This document shows, one piece after another, positions 35,268-44,768 of a stretch of 64,000 nucleotides of DNA. This DNA is from an uncultured Acidobacteriota bacterium. Its GTDB lineage: Bacteria; Acidobacteriota; Blastocatellia; Pyrinomonadales; Pyrinomonadaceae. How positions within the stretch are numbered: the stretch's first letter is position 1; each line of letters starts with the position of its first letter. The stretch covers positions 62,001 through 126,000 of the forward strand of contig CALMYB010000006.1 of the NCBI GenBank assembly GCA_937873515.1, in the 5' to 3' direction. Both the position numbers and the translations under genes were made by a program. The notes beneath the pieces were generated by a model that saw nothing but the letters and a program-made list of their open reading frames with translations, was not told the DNA's origin and did no database searches.

Positions 35268-37601
35268 ATGCGAATATTTCTCTCTATATTGGCGACCGTC
35301 ATATTGTTCGCCGCCGAAACACAGGTGCTTTCACAAGACGCCGGAAAGCAGCTTTCGGTCGAAGGCCTGCAAAAAAGCGTCGCGGTCCGTAGGGACGGCC
35401 GCGGCATCCCATACATCGAGGCGGCAAATGATGATGATCTTTACTTTGCGCAAGGATATGTCACCGCATCCTATCGGCTTTGGCAGATGGATATGATGCG
35501 GCGCGTGGTCCGTGGGGAAACGGCCGAGCTGTTCGGTCAGCAGACGCTCGAACAGGACAAGCGTTGGCGGCGATTCGGATTCTCGCAGGTCGTCGAACGG
35601 TCGTATTCGATGCTCTCGCCGGACCTTAAGGCGGCCCTCGTCAGCTACGCCGCGGGTGTAAATGCGTACATCAACGGGCTGGATGCGGCCACGCTCCCGG
35701 TAGAATTCGGAATTCTGCAGTATCGGCCGAAACCTTGGCATCCGACCGATTCGCTCGCGATCGGGAAGATCCTTGCGGATGCATTGAGCACGACGTGGCG
35801 GAACGACCTGCAGCGTGCAGAAGTGCAAGGTATTGCCCCCGATAAGCTCGCCGACCTCAGCGATCCCTTTAGTCCGTATGACGTCATCCTTTATCCCGGT
35901 AAGGCAAAAGGAAAGCGGTACGGCGAGGTAAACGCTGAAAGACCTTCGGACAGGCTTCTCGCTGCCGCTGAAAGAGACGAGTCCATTCGAAAGGCTTCGC
36001 TCGAGACCGTCGGACTTTATGCAGAGGGCCTTGCGGCGAGTAACAATTGGGTGATCTCAGGAAAGTTGACGGCTTCGGGAAGGCCGATCCTCGCGAATGA
36101 CCCGCACCTTTCCGCGACCGCTCCCGGTATTTGGTATATCGCGGACATCCGCTCCCCCGAGGTTCACGCTGCCGGCGTCTCGATCCCGGGAATACCGGGA
36201 ATTGTGCTCGGACACAACGAGACGATCGCCTGGGGGGCGACCAACGTCGGACCCGATGTCCAGGACATCTACAAACTTGAGCTTGATGGAAGGGGTTCTT
36301 ACCGTACGGCGGACGGTTGGAAGAAGCTGCAGGTCCGCAAAGAAAGTATCGCCGTACGCTCGAATCCGCTGAGTACGGAAACAAAGGCGGTCGAATTCGA
36401 GGTGAGGTCGAGCGAACAAGGGCCGGTGATCCTCGAGGACAGGTCCGGTTCGTACGCATTGAGTTGGACGGCGTTCAACCCGGAATTCAACGAATTCGAA
36501 GCGTTCTTTCGGCTCGATCGGGCCAAAGACTGGCTTACTTTCAAGAATGCGTTGAAGACGTTTGGCGGGCCGGCCCAAAATTTTGTTTATGCCGACACCA
36601 AAGGGCACATAGGCTGGTATGCCGCCGGCCGGATCCCGATCAGGAGAAAGGGCATCGGTCAATTTCCGTATGAAGCGAAGACGGGCGATGGGGATTGGAT
36701 CGGCTACATTCCGTTTGCCGAGCTCCCGCATCTGTACGATCCGCCGTCGGGGCTGATCGTGACCGCGAACCAGCGAACTGTTGGCAGCAGCTATAAGTAT
36801 CAGCAGATCGCGAGCGGCGCGTCTGCTCCGTGGCGTGCACGCCGGATCCTCGACCGGCTTTCAGCGATGAAGAAGATCACACCGAAAGACGTCGCGAGCG
36901 TTCAGCTCGATGCGTTCAACATTCCGCTCGATCTTCTCGCAAAGCGGGTCGTCCGCGGGCAGGCCGCCTCGGCCGAAACCTTGGATGTACTGAAGGCGTG
37001 GGACGGCACGACGCTTCCCGACAGCCGCGGCGCTCTGCTGGCCGAAGAGATAGGAAAGTGTGTTACAACGGAGATCACGCGCGTGAACGCGCCGGTCAGT
37101 TACGGCGTGATAAGGGAACGGATCGTTGACCGGGCGATCCGCGAGGATCTCGCACGCTGGCTGCCGGGGGCGAAAGATTACGATGAACTCTTTCGCTCGT
37201 GCGACACGCAGGCGCGCCAGAGCCTGACACGTGTTCTCGGTGCCGACCCGGCGGGTTGGACCTGGGGAAAGACGTTCACGGCTGTCTTCCCTCATCCTCT
37301 GGTGATGACGCCTGTTATCGGCGAGCGATTCGTCACGCGGACGGATCCGCTCGCCGGAAGCCGGTACTCGCCGAATGTCGGTTCGTCTGTCTCGATGCGA
37401 TATATCGTAAGTCCGGGCGAATGGGATGCGACGAGCCTCGTAATTCCGCTGGGCGAAAGCGGAAGGCCGGGAACGGAACATTTCAAGGATCAGTTCGATA
37501 TGTGGAGGACGAATACGCCGCCGCCGCTTGTGTTCGGTAAGGCTGAGGCTTCGAAACTGCCGATCGGGGTCATTCTTCTACCGGAGGCAAAGGGGAACTG
37601 A
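35268..37601 (+). CDS. Penicillin acylase family protein (Ntn hydrolase)
   Basis: A 777-residue exported protein with a signal peptide (1-22). The alpha-chain region begins 'SVAVRRDGRGIPYIEAAN' and 'YFAQGYVTASYRLWQMDMMR'. The autocatalytic nucleophile is predicted as S258 in 'AASNNWVISG', followed by 'GRPILANDPHL' and 'PGIPGIVLGHNETIAWG', all typical of the S45 family. Precursors self-cleave to a heterodimer acting on acyl-amides such as beta-lactams or acyl-homoserine lactones; the substrate here is unknown. I chose ATG 35268 because it starts a signal peptide. The 3' end overlaps ruvX by 32 bp. Confidence 0.9.
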   Translation: MRIFLSILATVILFAAETQVLSQDAGKQLSVEGLQKSVAVRRDGRGIPYIEAANDDDLYFAQGYVTASYRLWQMDMMRRVVRGETAELFGQQTLEQDKRWRRFGFSQVVERSYSMLSPDLKAALVSYAAGVNAYINGLDAATLPVEFGILQYRPKPWHPTDSLAIGKILADALSTTWRNDLQRAEVQGIAPDKLADLSDPFSPYDVILYPGKAKGKRYGEVNAERPSDRLLAAAERDESIRKASLETVGLYAEGLAASNNWVISGKLTASGRPILANDPHLSATAPGIWYIADIRSPEVHAAGVSIPGIPGIVLGHNETIAWGATNVGPDVQDIYKLELDGRGSYRTADGWKKLQVRKESIAVRSNPLSTETKAVEFEVRSSEQGPVILEDRSGSYALSWTAFNPEFNEFEAFFRLDRAKDWLTFKNALKTFGGPAQNFVYADTKGHIGWYAAGRIPIRRKGIGQFPYEAKTGDGDWIGYIPFAELPHLYDPPSGLIVTANQRTVGSSYKYQQIASGASAPWRARRILDRLSAMKKITPKDVASVQLDAFNIPLDLLAKRVVRGQAASAETLDVLKAWDGTTLPDSRGALLAEEIGKCVTTEITRVNAPVSYGVIRERIVDRAIREDLARWLPGAKDYDELFRSCDTQARQSLTRVLGADPAGWTWGKTFTAVFPHPLVMTPVIGERFVTRTDPLAGSRYSPNVGSSVSMRYIVSPGEWDATSLVIPLGESGRPGTEHFKDQFDMWRTNTPPPLVFGKAEASKLPIGVILLPEAKGN

Positions 37602-38139
37602 GGAGGCCGAGAAAATCCTCGAGGATGATGGCGGCCGCCTCGCTATCAACCCTTTTTCGGGTCTCTGCAAGGTCGGTGCCGCTTCTCCACAAACGGCCCT
37701 TCGCTTCGTAGGACGAGACTCTTTCGTCCTGAAGGAATACGGGCACCTTGAGCGACAGGGAAAGCTTTCGTGCGATCGAGCGGGCCTCGGCCGACATCGG
37801 AGATTCTTCGCCGCTGGATTCGAGCGGCAAACCCACAACGACCGCGACGGCATCCAAATCGAGAATCTGGGCCTCTATCTTTGCGAGCAAAGATTTCCAG
37901 CTTCCGCGTTCGATCGTCGTCACGGGGCGTACCGTGATCCGAAGCGGATCGCAAACGGCGAGCCCGACCCGTTTCGTGCCCGGATCAATGGCCAGAATAC
38001 GTCCTTCGGGGGGAATTGGAAACCGCTCTGTAATTTTGGCCGTATTAGTGATTTGTTTCTGTTGCAAGTCGCTCACTTGATAAAGGATAATTGAATATCG
38101 ATCGCTTTTAGCGACATATTTGAGGTAATTATATGTCAT
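37570..38139 (-). CDS. ruvX: Putative pre-16S rRNA nuclease / Holliday junction resolvase YqgF
   Basis: The RNase H-like core starts at 'RILAIDPGTKRVGLAVCDP' (first catalytic Asp), continues with 'VVVGLPLESSGEESPMS' (Glu) and 'PVFLQDERVSSYEAKGRL' (Asp), all conserved in YqgF. Family members process the 16S rRNA 5' end and may act on DNA junctions. The start is uncertain: 45 residues precede the core if ATG 38139 is used, overlapping the start of the divergent gene by 7 bp. A GTG (38076) or TTG (38067) would give a more usual length. The 3' end overlaps the acylase gene by 32 bp. Confidence 0.88.
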   Translation of the reverse strand: MTYNYLKYVAKSDRYSIILYQVSDLQQKQITNTAKITERFPIPPEGRILAIDPGTKRVGLAVCDPLRITVRPVTTIERGSWKSLLAKIEAQILDLDAVAVVVGLPLESSGEESPMSAEARSIARKLSLSLKVPVFLQDERVSSYEAKGRLWRSGTDLAETRKRVDSEAAAIILEDFLGLLSSPLPPVEE

Positions 38140-39413
38140 TTCGCGGAAAACTCTGGGTCTTGATCCTGTCAGGCGTTATCGCCGGGTATGCCGTCATCGG
38201 CGGTTTGCCGGCGGTTGGGAGCCTTTTGACGGCAAATGCTCAACAGACTGTCAACGACCCGAATGCCCAACTGAAAATAGTCGAATCGGTCCTCGATCAC
38301 ATCCAGAACGACTATGTTGACATTCCGGATATGGAGAAGGTCCGCGTCGGAGCGCTTCGCGGTCTGACGAGCGGCCTTGACCCATACTCAAGCTATCTCA
38401 CACCAGAGCAGGCCGCCGAATACACCGCCGGGAAGGCCGACAAAACCGGTATCGGAGCCGAATTTGCTTCCGTTTCCGGCTATCTCTACGTTCTTTCGGT
38501 CGCAAAGGGCGGCCCCGCGGACAAGGCCGGGATCAAGAATGGCGACGTGATCGAATATATCGGGTCGAAGGCGTCGAGAGATGTCCAGCTTTATGATGCG
38601 GTACATCTGACCGAGGGTGAACCAGGTTCGACCGTTGCTTTGCGGGTCCTGCGTTCAGGAGAAAAGCCGCAGACCATTAAGGTCACACGAGGCGACGCGA
38701 AGCCTCAGGCCCCGGAGTCCAAATTGGAGACGGGGAAAACGGGGGTCGTCAAGGTGTTCTCGCTGGACAAGGGGCAGGCTGAACGAGTTCGTGAGGCAGT
38801 CAACTCAGTGATCAAACAGGGAGCACAGAAGATCGTGCTCGATCTGAGGGCCGTTGCGGGCGGCAGCCTTGAAGAAGGTGTAAAGGTCGCAAACCTTTTC
38901 ATCGGCAGCGGAGCTTTGGCAACCGAGGTCGGGAAAGACAACAAGATCACCAAAACGTACTCGGCCGATCCATCTCAGCTGATCTTCGAGGGCAAAGCCG
39001 CCTTGGTGACCAATATCAACACCGCCGGGGCCGCTGAAGCAATTGTTGCCGCTTTCGCTGACCATAAGCGTGGTGCAATAGTTGGCGAGAGGACGTTCGG
39101 TGCCGGTTCGGATCAAAAGTTCTTCCCGCTTTCAGCAGGCGGCGGATTGCTTCTGACCGTTGCAAAATGGGCGTCACCGACGGGTGTGCCGTTCTTTGGC
39201 GAAGATCGAAATTCGATCGGTATCAAGCCAAGCATTGAAGTGAAACGCGGAGATACGCAGGATCCGGATGAGGTCGATACGCTCCTTGACAAGACGGCGC
39301 CGCAGGATCCGACCCAGCAAGCTGCACCTACGCCGACGCCTACGCCGAAGCCGGTCGTTCGTGAGGACATCCAGCTCAAGAAAGCGATCGAGGTGCTGAA
39401 CTCGGCCGCGTAA
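38133..39413 (+). CDS. S41 (CtpA-like) family protein lacking catalytic Ser and Lys
   Basis: A 426-residue exported protein with the C-terminal-processing-protease layout: signal anchor (1-36), N-terminal helices with 'GALRGLTSGLDPYSSYLTPE', a PDZ domain (about 105-190, 'GGPADKAGIKNGDVIEYIG'), and the S41 core (195-370). At the active site the usual TASASE is 'TAGAAE' (G299 in place of Ser), and TFGKG is 'TFGAG' (A324 in place of Lys). Both catalytic residues are missing while the fold is well kept, so this should be a non-proteolytic homologue, perhaps a regulator or scaffold. The C-terminus is a Pro/Thr linker and a short helix. A strong terminator follows. Confidence 0.9.
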   Translation: MSFRGKLWVLILSGVIAGYAVIGGLPAVGSLLTANAQQTVNDPNAQLKIVESVLDHIQNDYVDIPDMEKVRVGALRGLTSGLDPYSSYLTPEQAAEYTAGKADKTGIGAEFASVSGYLYVLSVAKGGPADKAGIKNGDVIEYIGSKASRDVQLYDAVHLTEGEPGSTVALRVLRSGEKPQTIKVTRGDAKPQAPESKLETGKTGVVKVFSLDKGQAERVREAVNSVIKQGAQKIVLDLRAVAGGSLEEGVKVANLFIGSGALATEVGKDNKITKTYSADPSQLIFEGKAALVTNINTAGAAEAIVAAFADHKRGAIVGERTFGAGSDQKFFPLSAGGGLLLTVAKWASPTGVPFFGEDRNSIGIKPSIEVKRGDTQDPDEVDTLLDKTAPQDPTQQAAPTPTPTPKPVVREDIQLKKAIEVLNSAA

Positions 39414-39435
39414 AAGAGAACTGACCAAATGATAG

Positions 39436-39472
39436 GCTGTCCGGAACTCTGAGGTCTCGGACAGCTTTTTTG
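39436..39472 (+). terminator. Rho-independent terminator
   Basis: GCTGTCCG (39436-39443) and CGGACAGC (39458-39465) form an 8-bp stem followed by TTTTTTG, 22 bp after the stop of the S41-like gene. Confidence 0.9.
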
Positions 39473-39511
39473 TTTTCTCCCATAATCGAACCTGATAGAA
39501 TCAAGAATCTG

Positions 39512-40555
39512 ATGAGAGCAAATGTGTCCAATGCGATCCGACTGGCAATGGTCCTTGCTCTTGTCATTTTCGTCGGTAACTGCGTCGCGTCCGCACAGTC
39601 GTCGGACGTGAATTTCCCGACCCCGCTTTCGTCAAACAAGATCACGGGCTCGATCAAGGCTCGTGATATCGGCGACAACCGACTGACGACCCACTACTTC
39701 GTGTTCAACGGCACTCAGGGCGATCTTTTTGTGAACGTCCTCTCTAAGAACCTCGATGCCGATATCGACGTGTTTTCGGCTGACGGGATGATCCCTCTCA
39801 CAAAGATGATCGTCGCCTCAGACGCTCAGGCTAACGAGACCGGCCGCTTGATCTATTTACGAAAGCCTGAAAAGCTTATCCTGCGAATTCAGGGACGGAC
39901 CCCGAACGATCTTCCCGCGACGTATCAGATCTCTTTCGGAGGAAGCTTTGCCGCCATCACCGGACAAGAAGTTCCGGAGGCTCCCGTCGTGGACAAAGGC
40001 GTGTCGGGCGAGGTCGCCGTTAATTCGGTCGGCACGATATTGCCTCAACCAAAGAAGCAGCCTATGCCTTCCGCACCGGAAACCCCTGCGGATGGGGATT
40101 CGGACATTGCTAAGGCAGACACGCCGGAACCGGTCATGCCGGCCGAGGCCAAGCGGGAAGAACCGAAAACGGAAGCTGAAGCAGCGAAGGTCGAGACACG
40201 GAAGCCGGCAAAACGGCGGTCAAGGAAGCGGGCAGAGGTCGTAGTTACCGAATCGATCGAACCGAAGAAGGAAACTCCTGAAAAGGCTAAGGAAGCGAAG
40301 CCTGCAAACCGCCAAAAGCGCACGGCAAAGAAAGAACGGAAGACCGAACCGCGGAAAACAGAAACTCCGGCACCGGTCGATCCCCTAGCGAACGTCAAGC
40401 TTGTGATCCTTTTCAAGAACGGGGAAAAGGTAGAGATCGGAATGCCGGACCTGATGAGATTTACGGTCGATAAGGGTCAGTTGATCGTAATACGAAAAAC
40501 CGGCTCGATCGACCGTTATTCAATGATCGAGGTAGCAAAGGTCACCATCGAATGA
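39512..40555 (+). CDS. Secreted protein with Lys/Glu/Pro-rich linker, hypothetical
   Basis: A 347-residue protein. The signal peptide (about 1-29) ends 'CVASAQ'. Residues 30-150 form a beta-rich domain ('GSIKARDIGDNRLTTHYFVF', 'GDLFVNVLSKNLDADIDVFS') that resembles pre-peptidase C-terminal-type modules. A long charged low-complexity linker (about 160-290) and a small C-terminal domain ('VKLVILFKNGEKVEIGMPDL') follow. I chose ATG 39512 because it starts the signal peptide. It converges on ccsA with a 13-bp gap. Possibly a periplasmic spanning or wall-binding protein; function not known. Confidence 0.6.
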   Translation: MRANVSNAIRLAMVLALVIFVGNCVASAQSSDVNFPTPLSSNKITGSIKARDIGDNRLTTHYFVFNGTQGDLFVNVLSKNLDADIDVFSADGMIPLTKMIVASDAQANETGRLIYLRKPEKLILRIQGRTPNDLPATYQISFGGSFAAITGQEVPEAPVVDKGVSGEVAVNSVGTILPQPKKQPMPSAPETPADGDSDIAKADTPEPVMPAEAKREEPKTEAEAAKVETRKPAKRRSRKRAEVVVTESIEPKKETPEKAKEAKPANRQKRTAKKERKTEPRKTETPAPVDPLANVKLVILFKNGEKVEIGMPDLMRFTVDKGQLIVIRKTGSIDRYSMIEVAKVTIE

Positions 40556-40568
40556 CGTTGCGTCGCGG

Positions 40569-42179
40569 TCAGGCGTAGCTGTGAAGGCCTTTCAGCAGGT
40601 AGCTGACCCCAAGGTACGTAAAGACCACCAAGAGAAATCCAATGATGGCAAAATATGCTGAGCTGCGGCCTTTCCAGCCGCGTGAGATGCGCGTATGCAG
40701 GAACGCTGCGTAGGTGAGCCAAGCAACGAGAGCACCTGTCTCTTTAGAGTCAAAACCCCAAGGCCTGCCCCAGGATTCATTTGCCCAGATCGCACCGGTG
40801 ATGAGAAGCATCGCGAGACCGGCAAAGGCCAAACACCCGGTCTTGTACATCAGGCCGTCCAATGTCTCAAGGCTTGGAAGCCGCTGACGCAAGCTCTCGG
40901 TCCTAAACCCGAACAAGAGGACAAAGAACGTGCCGACAATGGCCGTCAAGAGTGCCGCGAGCTCGACGGGGTTGGTGTTGAGCGACAGAAACATCTTGTC
41001 GCCCGTGTTTTGCACATACTGCGTCGCAAGAGCTTGATACTGCGCGGGCGTCATTTGGGCAAGCTCCGCAGTCGACATATTTCGTGCTTCCGCGATCGCA
41101 AGCCCCGCGATCATATATTGATCGGGATCTGCGGCCAACTGTTTCTGCAGTTGAGGCAATACCGCCTGAGTCGAACGAATGCCGTTGATAAGAAGAGCCA
41201 CCGAAGCGATCTGCGCAACAAATGCAGCCACAAGTAGATATTTGCCGACCGTTTTCGCAGCCGCATTCTCCTTGAAAAGGTAAATACAGTACGCGATGAC
41301 AACGCCGAGAAGCAATAGGCCAGCGATGCCGAGAGCCGGCCCGACTCCGGGAAGTTCGAGTCTGAATGGTGCCGAAAATGGCTTCTTGCCGACTTCGCTC
41401 GGGACAAAAATCCCCGCACGATAGACGAACTCATAAAGAACCGAGAACTTGCTTACGCTTGCAATGACGGATATTGCGAAGATGCTTGACCAAACCGCCA
41501 TTGCCTCGACCTTTACTCCGTCCTTGAGCAAATACATGACAGCAACGGCAAAGCAAACAAGGGCCACACCGTAGCTCAAACTGGCGTCGCCGACGTGTAT
41601 GGGCCTCCAATAGGAATCCAGTACCGGCGGAAGTTCGATGAACTCTCCACCAATAAAACGAGCAAGGACGAGGATCATCGCCGCCAGAGGTAAGGTGAAG
41701 GCGGTCAGCACGCGCAGATTCTTGCGTGTTGCGAAAATGAGCGTTGCGATACCGGCACCGAATGCGAACGCCAAGCTCAGATCGTAAAGATTCGCAAAAG
41801 GGATATATCTGAAAATCCAAGGGGTGGCATTGTTGCCGCTTGCCCGCATAATTGCGATCTCGTGTTCATAGCCGTTCACCCAGCGGATCAGCCAACTCGA
41901 GAAGTTAAAGAAGACGCCGAGAGCCGCTCCCCAATACCCGATCGCTCGCGCCATGTTCGACGGTGCGTAAAGGTTCGTGAGTTCAAAAAGTGCCGCAAGG
42001 ATGTAACAGGCGAGCGCAAGCATCATCAAGGCCCCGTCCGAAATGAACCCTGAGCCGATCTGAAAGCGAAGCCCAAGCATCGCGAAGGACGCGACGATGA
42101 CCACGATCGCCGGAAGCGCGGTTCGAAGCTTACCGCTTGATCGTCTAAACTCTGTATCCGCTGGAATTACTGCTGCCAT
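40569..42179 (-). CDS. ccsA: Cytochrome c biogenesis protein CcsA (haem export subunit)
   Basis: A 536-residue polytopic membrane protein of the CcsA/CcmF-like superfamily. Near the C-terminus is the tryptophan-rich haem-handling motif 'WANESWGRPWGFDSKETGAL' followed by 'YAAFLHTRISRGWKG', typical of system II cytochrome c assembly, with His residues in flanking helices. With ResB it moves haem to apocytochromes c outside the membrane. I chose ATG 42179 (AAGAGGAA upstream), one base after the resB stop. It is longer than plastid-type CcsA, with extra N-terminal helices. Confidence 0.88.
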   Translation of the reverse strand: MAAVIPADTEFRRSSGKLRTALPAIVVIVASFAMLGLRFQIGSGFISDGALMMLALACYILAALFELTNLYAPSNMARAIGYWGAALGVFFNFSSWLIRWVNGYEHEIAIMRASGNNATPWIFRYIPFANLYDLSLAFAFGAGIATLIFATRKNLRVLTAFTLPLAAMILVLARFIGGEFIELPPVLDSYWRPIHVGDASLSYGVALVCFAVAVMYLLKDGVKVEAMAVWSSIFAISVIASVSKFSVLYEFVYRAGIFVPSEVGKKPFSAPFRLELPGVGPALGIAGLLLLGVVIAYCIYLFKENAAAKTVGKYLLVAAFVAQIASVALLINGIRSTQAVLPQLQKQLAADPDQYMIAGLAIAEARNMSTAELAQMTPAQYQALATQYVQNTGDKMFLSLNTNPVELAALLTAIVGTFFVLLFGFRTESLRQRLPSLETLDGLMYKTGCLAFAGLAMLLITGAIWANESWGRPWGFDSKETGALVAWLTYAAFLHTRISRGWKGRSSAYFAIIGFLLVVFTYLGVSYLLKGLHSYA

Positions 42180-42180
42180 C

Positions 42181-43680
42181 TTAAGATTCCTCTTTATCAA
42201 GGGCCTGTGTTATCTGATTGAACTTGTCTTCCATGCCGTTCGGGTTGCGGTTGGACTCCGCGGCGATCACCGCCTCGGTCGATCCGTCTTCCGTAGTCGC
42301 AATGCGGGCCCAGATGCGTCTATGTGAGACAAAAAATACGAAGCCGAGAGCCCCGACCAATCCAAAGCCGCCGATATACCAAGCGATGAAGGACGCGTGA
42401 TACGGGTCGTATTTAATCGAAAGGACGTGTGCGTACGGTGATTTCTCGAATTCGGCCAGGCGCCACTTATAGCCGAGTTTCGGAGCCGCGATAGGTGCAT
42501 TTCCGCCGATCTCCTTGGCGAACGCGAAAATACGGGTGGCCTGTCCGTCGGGCGGAGTCACGTTCAGGATAGCCGCCGGATTCCTATAGTCGCTGCTGCG
42601 TGTATCAGGCTGGCCGTTCGGCCCGATCGTGAAATCCGGTTGAAAGTCGGCGTACTCGACCTTTGTGCCATCCGAAAGAGTGGTAAAGCCTCCGCGTTGG
42701 ATCTTTATCGTCTCGACCGGCCCGCTATTTTCCGGCGTAAGGCTGATGGTCACGGTCCTCGCGTTGCCGATCGGGATCGACTGTGCTTGGAAAAACCGAT
42801 AGCCGCGATACGTAAGCGGTTTATTGAGGCTCACATCGGCGGTGTAGGTACCATAAGCAGGGTCAGCGATCCTCACCTCAGTTCGCCAATCAAGCGTATT
42901 TGGGACGTCAATAGGGCCCGACTCATCGATGAGCTGCTGCTGGATGTCGGTGCAGGTGATCGAGAATGGAAGCTGTACGTTGTACCGCTCTTTCTTATCA
43001 AGGTTGTACTCGATGAGTTGGATCTGCTCCGTCTTTTGTCCGGGCACCATTCTAACGTCTGCATCGAATCCCGTCTGCAAAGCGACCCAGTGCCCCATAA
43101 AAAGTACGATCAGCGCTACGTGAACCACGTAGGCCCCAAGCCGGTTCCATTTACCTGATTCGCCAAAGACAAAGGTCGCGTCGGCTGCCTGCGTGATCTT
43201 TGGCTTAAGGCCTTTGCTTTTAAAGACCGCAGCTAGTTCATCAGCAACTTCCTGGACTCCTTTCCCGTGATACTGCCGAGTTTGGGTGAACTTTTTCGCC
43301 TCGAGCCACTTGCGCGTAGCGATAAGCTTCGGTTTGGCAATATAGCTCCATGCTGATGGGAAACGGTCTATCGAAGCAAGCACGATATTCAGCGAAAGTA
43401 CCAGCAGCATCAAGTTGAAATACCACGTGTGGTAAATATCAAAGAGGCCAAGTGCGCCGTAGATCGTTTTCTCAGCAGGTGTTAGCGATGCATAGTAAGC
43501 GTCGAAGCCGCTCACGTTCTGTTGGAGGATAAGCATCCCGACCATCGAGAGAACGACAAGGATGCACAGGAGTGTTACCCCGAACCTGACAGAGCTGATC
43601 CAAGAAATAAATCGGTTTAAGAGCGCGGCTTTCGGCACTCGAGACGGTGGAGCGTTAATTGTCTCTTCTGCGGCAGACAT
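42181..43680 (-). CDS. resB: Cytochrome c biogenesis protein ResB
   Basis: A 499-residue protein with the ResB/Ccs1 arrangement: two N-terminal membrane helices ('SVRFGVTLLCILVVLSMVGM', then around 'WYFNLMLLVLSLNIVLAS'), a third near 'GAYVVHVALIVLFMGH', a large extracytoplasmic domain (about 200-405), and a C-terminal helix ('FIAWYIGGFGLVGALGFVFF'). It partners CcsA in system II haem attachment. It is the first gene of the resB-ccsA pair, divergent from ctaB across 185 bp, linking cytochrome c assembly with terminal oxidase assembly. Confidence 0.88.
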   Translation of the reverse strand: MSAAEETINAPPSRVPKAALLNRFISWISSVRFGVTLLCILVVLSMVGMLILQQNVSGFDAYYASLTPAEKTIYGALGLFDIYHTWYFNLMLLVLSLNIVLASIDRFPSAWSYIAKPKLIATRKWLEAKKFTQTRQYHGKGVQEVADELAAVFKSKGLKPKITQAADATFVFGESGKWNRLGAYVVHVALIVLFMGHWVALQTGFDADVRMVPGQKTEQIQLIEYNLDKKERYNVQLPFSITCTDIQQQLIDESGPIDVPNTLDWRTEVRIADPAYGTYTADVSLNKPLTYRGYRFFQAQSIPIGNARTVTISLTPENSGPVETIKIQRGGFTTLSDGTKVEYADFQPDFTIGPNGQPDTRSSDYRNPAAILNVTPPDGQATRIFAFAKEIGGNAPIAAPKLGYKWRLAEFEKSPYAHVLSIKYDPYHASFIAWYIGGFGLVGALGFVFFVSHRRIWARIATTEDGSTEAVIAAESNRNPNGMEDKFNQITQALDKEES

Positions 43681-43865
43681 ATTTTAAATTAGCAGAATAC
43701 CTTACTGAGAGCCTGTTTTCCACGCACGGCAAAGATTAGTGCCCCTAATCAGGTGTAAAGCAGGCAAGGTATCTAAGAAAACTTTGGTAAAATCGAAATG
43801 GAAAGGTATTCTTATAATTTCGGCTTCACGTTCGAAGGACGCAGGAAAGTTTGCGTCGCAATTAT

Positions 43866-44768
43866 ATGGCATCTGCAGCAAGCGACATTCAGACGATCAG
43901 AGCGACTGGCATTCGGGACAAGCTCGCGGCCTACTTCGAGCTAACAAAGCCCCGTATCGCGTTCCTGCTTGTACTGACAAGTGCCGCCGGGTTCTATATG
44001 GGAAGCCAAAAGGGCTTCGATGCGGTCACCTTTGCAATTGCGATGGCCGCCATCTGTCTATTGGCTTTCGGCGTCGCGACCCTGAACCAGTATGCCGAAA
44101 GGTCCATTGACCCCAAAATGGAGCGGACGGCACGACGTCCATTGCCGACCGGCCGTGTTACACGCAATGAAGCGTTGATATTCGGCGTTCTTCAATGTGT
44201 TATAGCGGAGATCGGGCTTTTCGTACTAGTGAATCCGCTGACCGCGTATCTTGGCCTCGCGGTCATCGTCGGCTATAACTTCGTGTATACTCCGCTGAAG
44301 ACACGAACGAGCGCATCGACCGCTATCGGTGCGATTCCCGGGGCATTGCCGCCTTTAATGGGCTGGACGGCCGCAACGGGAGACATAACATTGGTCGCTT
44401 GGTCACTATTTCTGATCCAGTTCCTTTGGCAGTTTCCTCACTTTTTCGCGATCGCGTGGCTCTATCGTGAACAATATAAGCGGGCCGGTATCGTTATGCT
44501 GCCGGTCGTCGAGCCCACTGGCCGGATCACGATGCGGCAGATCGTGCTGTTTACAATACTGCTTGTCCCGATGAGTTTTGCCCCGTTCTTTTTCGCTCAT
44601 TCGGGGTTCATCTTTCTGGTCGGGGCAATTCTTCTTGGCCTTTGGATCCTTTTCGCAAGCATTAAGTGTGCGATCGAAAAGACTGACAAGGCGGCTCGAA
44701 AACTGCTGCTGGTCACTGTCGTATATTTGCCGCTGCTTTTTCTTTTGATGGTCATCGATAAGAAATGA
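43866..44768 (+). CDS. ctaB: Protohaem IX farnesyltransferase (haem o synthase)
   Basis: A UbiA-family prenyltransferase of about 300 residues with around nine membrane helices. The first Asp-rich site reads 'NQYAERSIDPKMERTARRPL', with Glu where many CtaB have Asp, and 'YTPLKTRTSASTAIGAIPGA' plus 'FLWQFPHFFAIAWLYREQY' are diagnostic. It adds a farnesyl group to haem b to make haem o for the oxidase. The start is uncertain: ATG 43866 or a TTG at 43851, with AGGAAAG at 43843-43849. It overlaps ctaE by 4 bp. Confidence 0.93.
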   Translation: MASAASDIQTIRATGIRDKLAAYFELTKPRIAFLLVLTSAAGFYMGSQKGFDAVTFAIAMAAICLLAFGVATLNQYAERSIDPKMERTARRPLPTGRVTRNEALIFGVLQCVIAEIGLFVLVNPLTAYLGLAVIVGYNFVYTPLKTRTSASTAIGAIPGALPPLMGWTAATGDITLVAWSLFLIQFLWQFPHFFAIAWLYREQYKRAGIVMLPVVEPTGRITMRQIVLFTILLVPMSFAPFFFAHSGFIFLVGAILLGLWILFASIKCAIEKTDKAARKLLLVTVVYLPLLFLLMVIDKK

